Shown here piece by piece: positions 63,928 through 64,000 of a DNA stretch of 64,000 bases (within the stretch, counting starts at the first letter, position 1; the number at the start of each line of letters is the position of its first letter). The notes beneath the pieces were generated by a model that saw only the letters and a program-made list of their open reading frames with translations, did not search any database and was not told where the DNA came from. Origin of the DNA: Notolepis coatsorum (Eukaryota > Chordata > Actinopteri > Aulopiformes > Paralepididae); NCBI GenBank assembly GCA_963971535.1, contig OZ020591.1, positions 14,477,577 through 14,541,576 of the forward strand, given 5' to 3'. A program made the translations under genes and the position numbers.

Positions 63928-64000
63928 TAGATGATGTCCAACACTGAAGCCAGAGCAGAGAGTCTGCAGTTACCACAGCTCGCCACTAGAGGGTAGTGTC

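Overview
The window is vertebrate DNA, almost certainly from a ray-finned (teleost) fish. It carries Rex1-like and L2-like LINEs, a BEL/Pao LTR retrotransposon, a DIRS-type element, Tol2-like and many other hAT elements, a THAP-domain DNA transposon, tRNA-derived SINEs and very long AAT microsatellites. I find no intact host gene; one 140-bp exon-like block (33766-33905) is the only candidate. Nearly all longer open frames are transposon proteins, most of them broken.

0-8 kb: a Rex1-like LINE tail, a ~30-bp minisatellite, a hAT element (1991-3219) inside an older LINE, a SINE, another hAT-like element, and 40-bp and 37-bp minisatellites. 7.8-17.8 kb: the 3' end of an L1/Tx1-like LINE has received, one after another, a hAT MITE (8144-8510), a BEL/Pao element (8719-17064, near-identical LTRs, 5-bp target duplication, one long gag-pol frame lacking the integrase core) and a SINE (17132-17610, 17-bp target duplication). 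18-21.1 kb: LINE fragments, including one copy inserted antiparallel into the 3' UTR of another. 21.1-26.2 kb: an element with inverted terminal repeats and an internal complementary region, the diagnostic layout of DIRS retrotransposons, but with no recognisable proteins and with a 5S rRNA-like segment. 26.2-31.9 kb: an L2-like LINE interrupted by a hAT, a SINE, long AAT arrays and a Harbinger-like element. 32.1-33.4 kb: a solo LTR split by a hAT element. 34.1-39 kb: more hAT elements, one holding the 3' end of an 18S rRNA gene, and a 77-bp-armed foldback.

39.3-64 kb: the organising unit is one L2-like LINE family, called family A here. Its minus-strand copy at 39256-51305 is split by a hAT (40713-42024) and a Rex1-like LINE (42109-49554), itself split by a THAP transposon (about 42776-48010). 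That copy's 5' end and flank recur at 61347-63927, so the region looks tandemly duplicated. A nearly full-length plus-strand family A element (51578-56083) sits in the first unit only; the second unit preserves the empty site. It encodes a 2A-like motif, an endonuclease and a reverse transcriptase, but has a frame break, a nonsense codon and an altered catalytic motif. The second unit's LINE is split by a Tol2-like hAT (58169-61338) and by another LINE (62554-63440).

The genes do not form a pathway. They are layers of selfish elements whose order of arrival can be read from nesting and target-site duplications. Superfamily names rest on motifs, termini and target duplications read by eye; no database search was possible.
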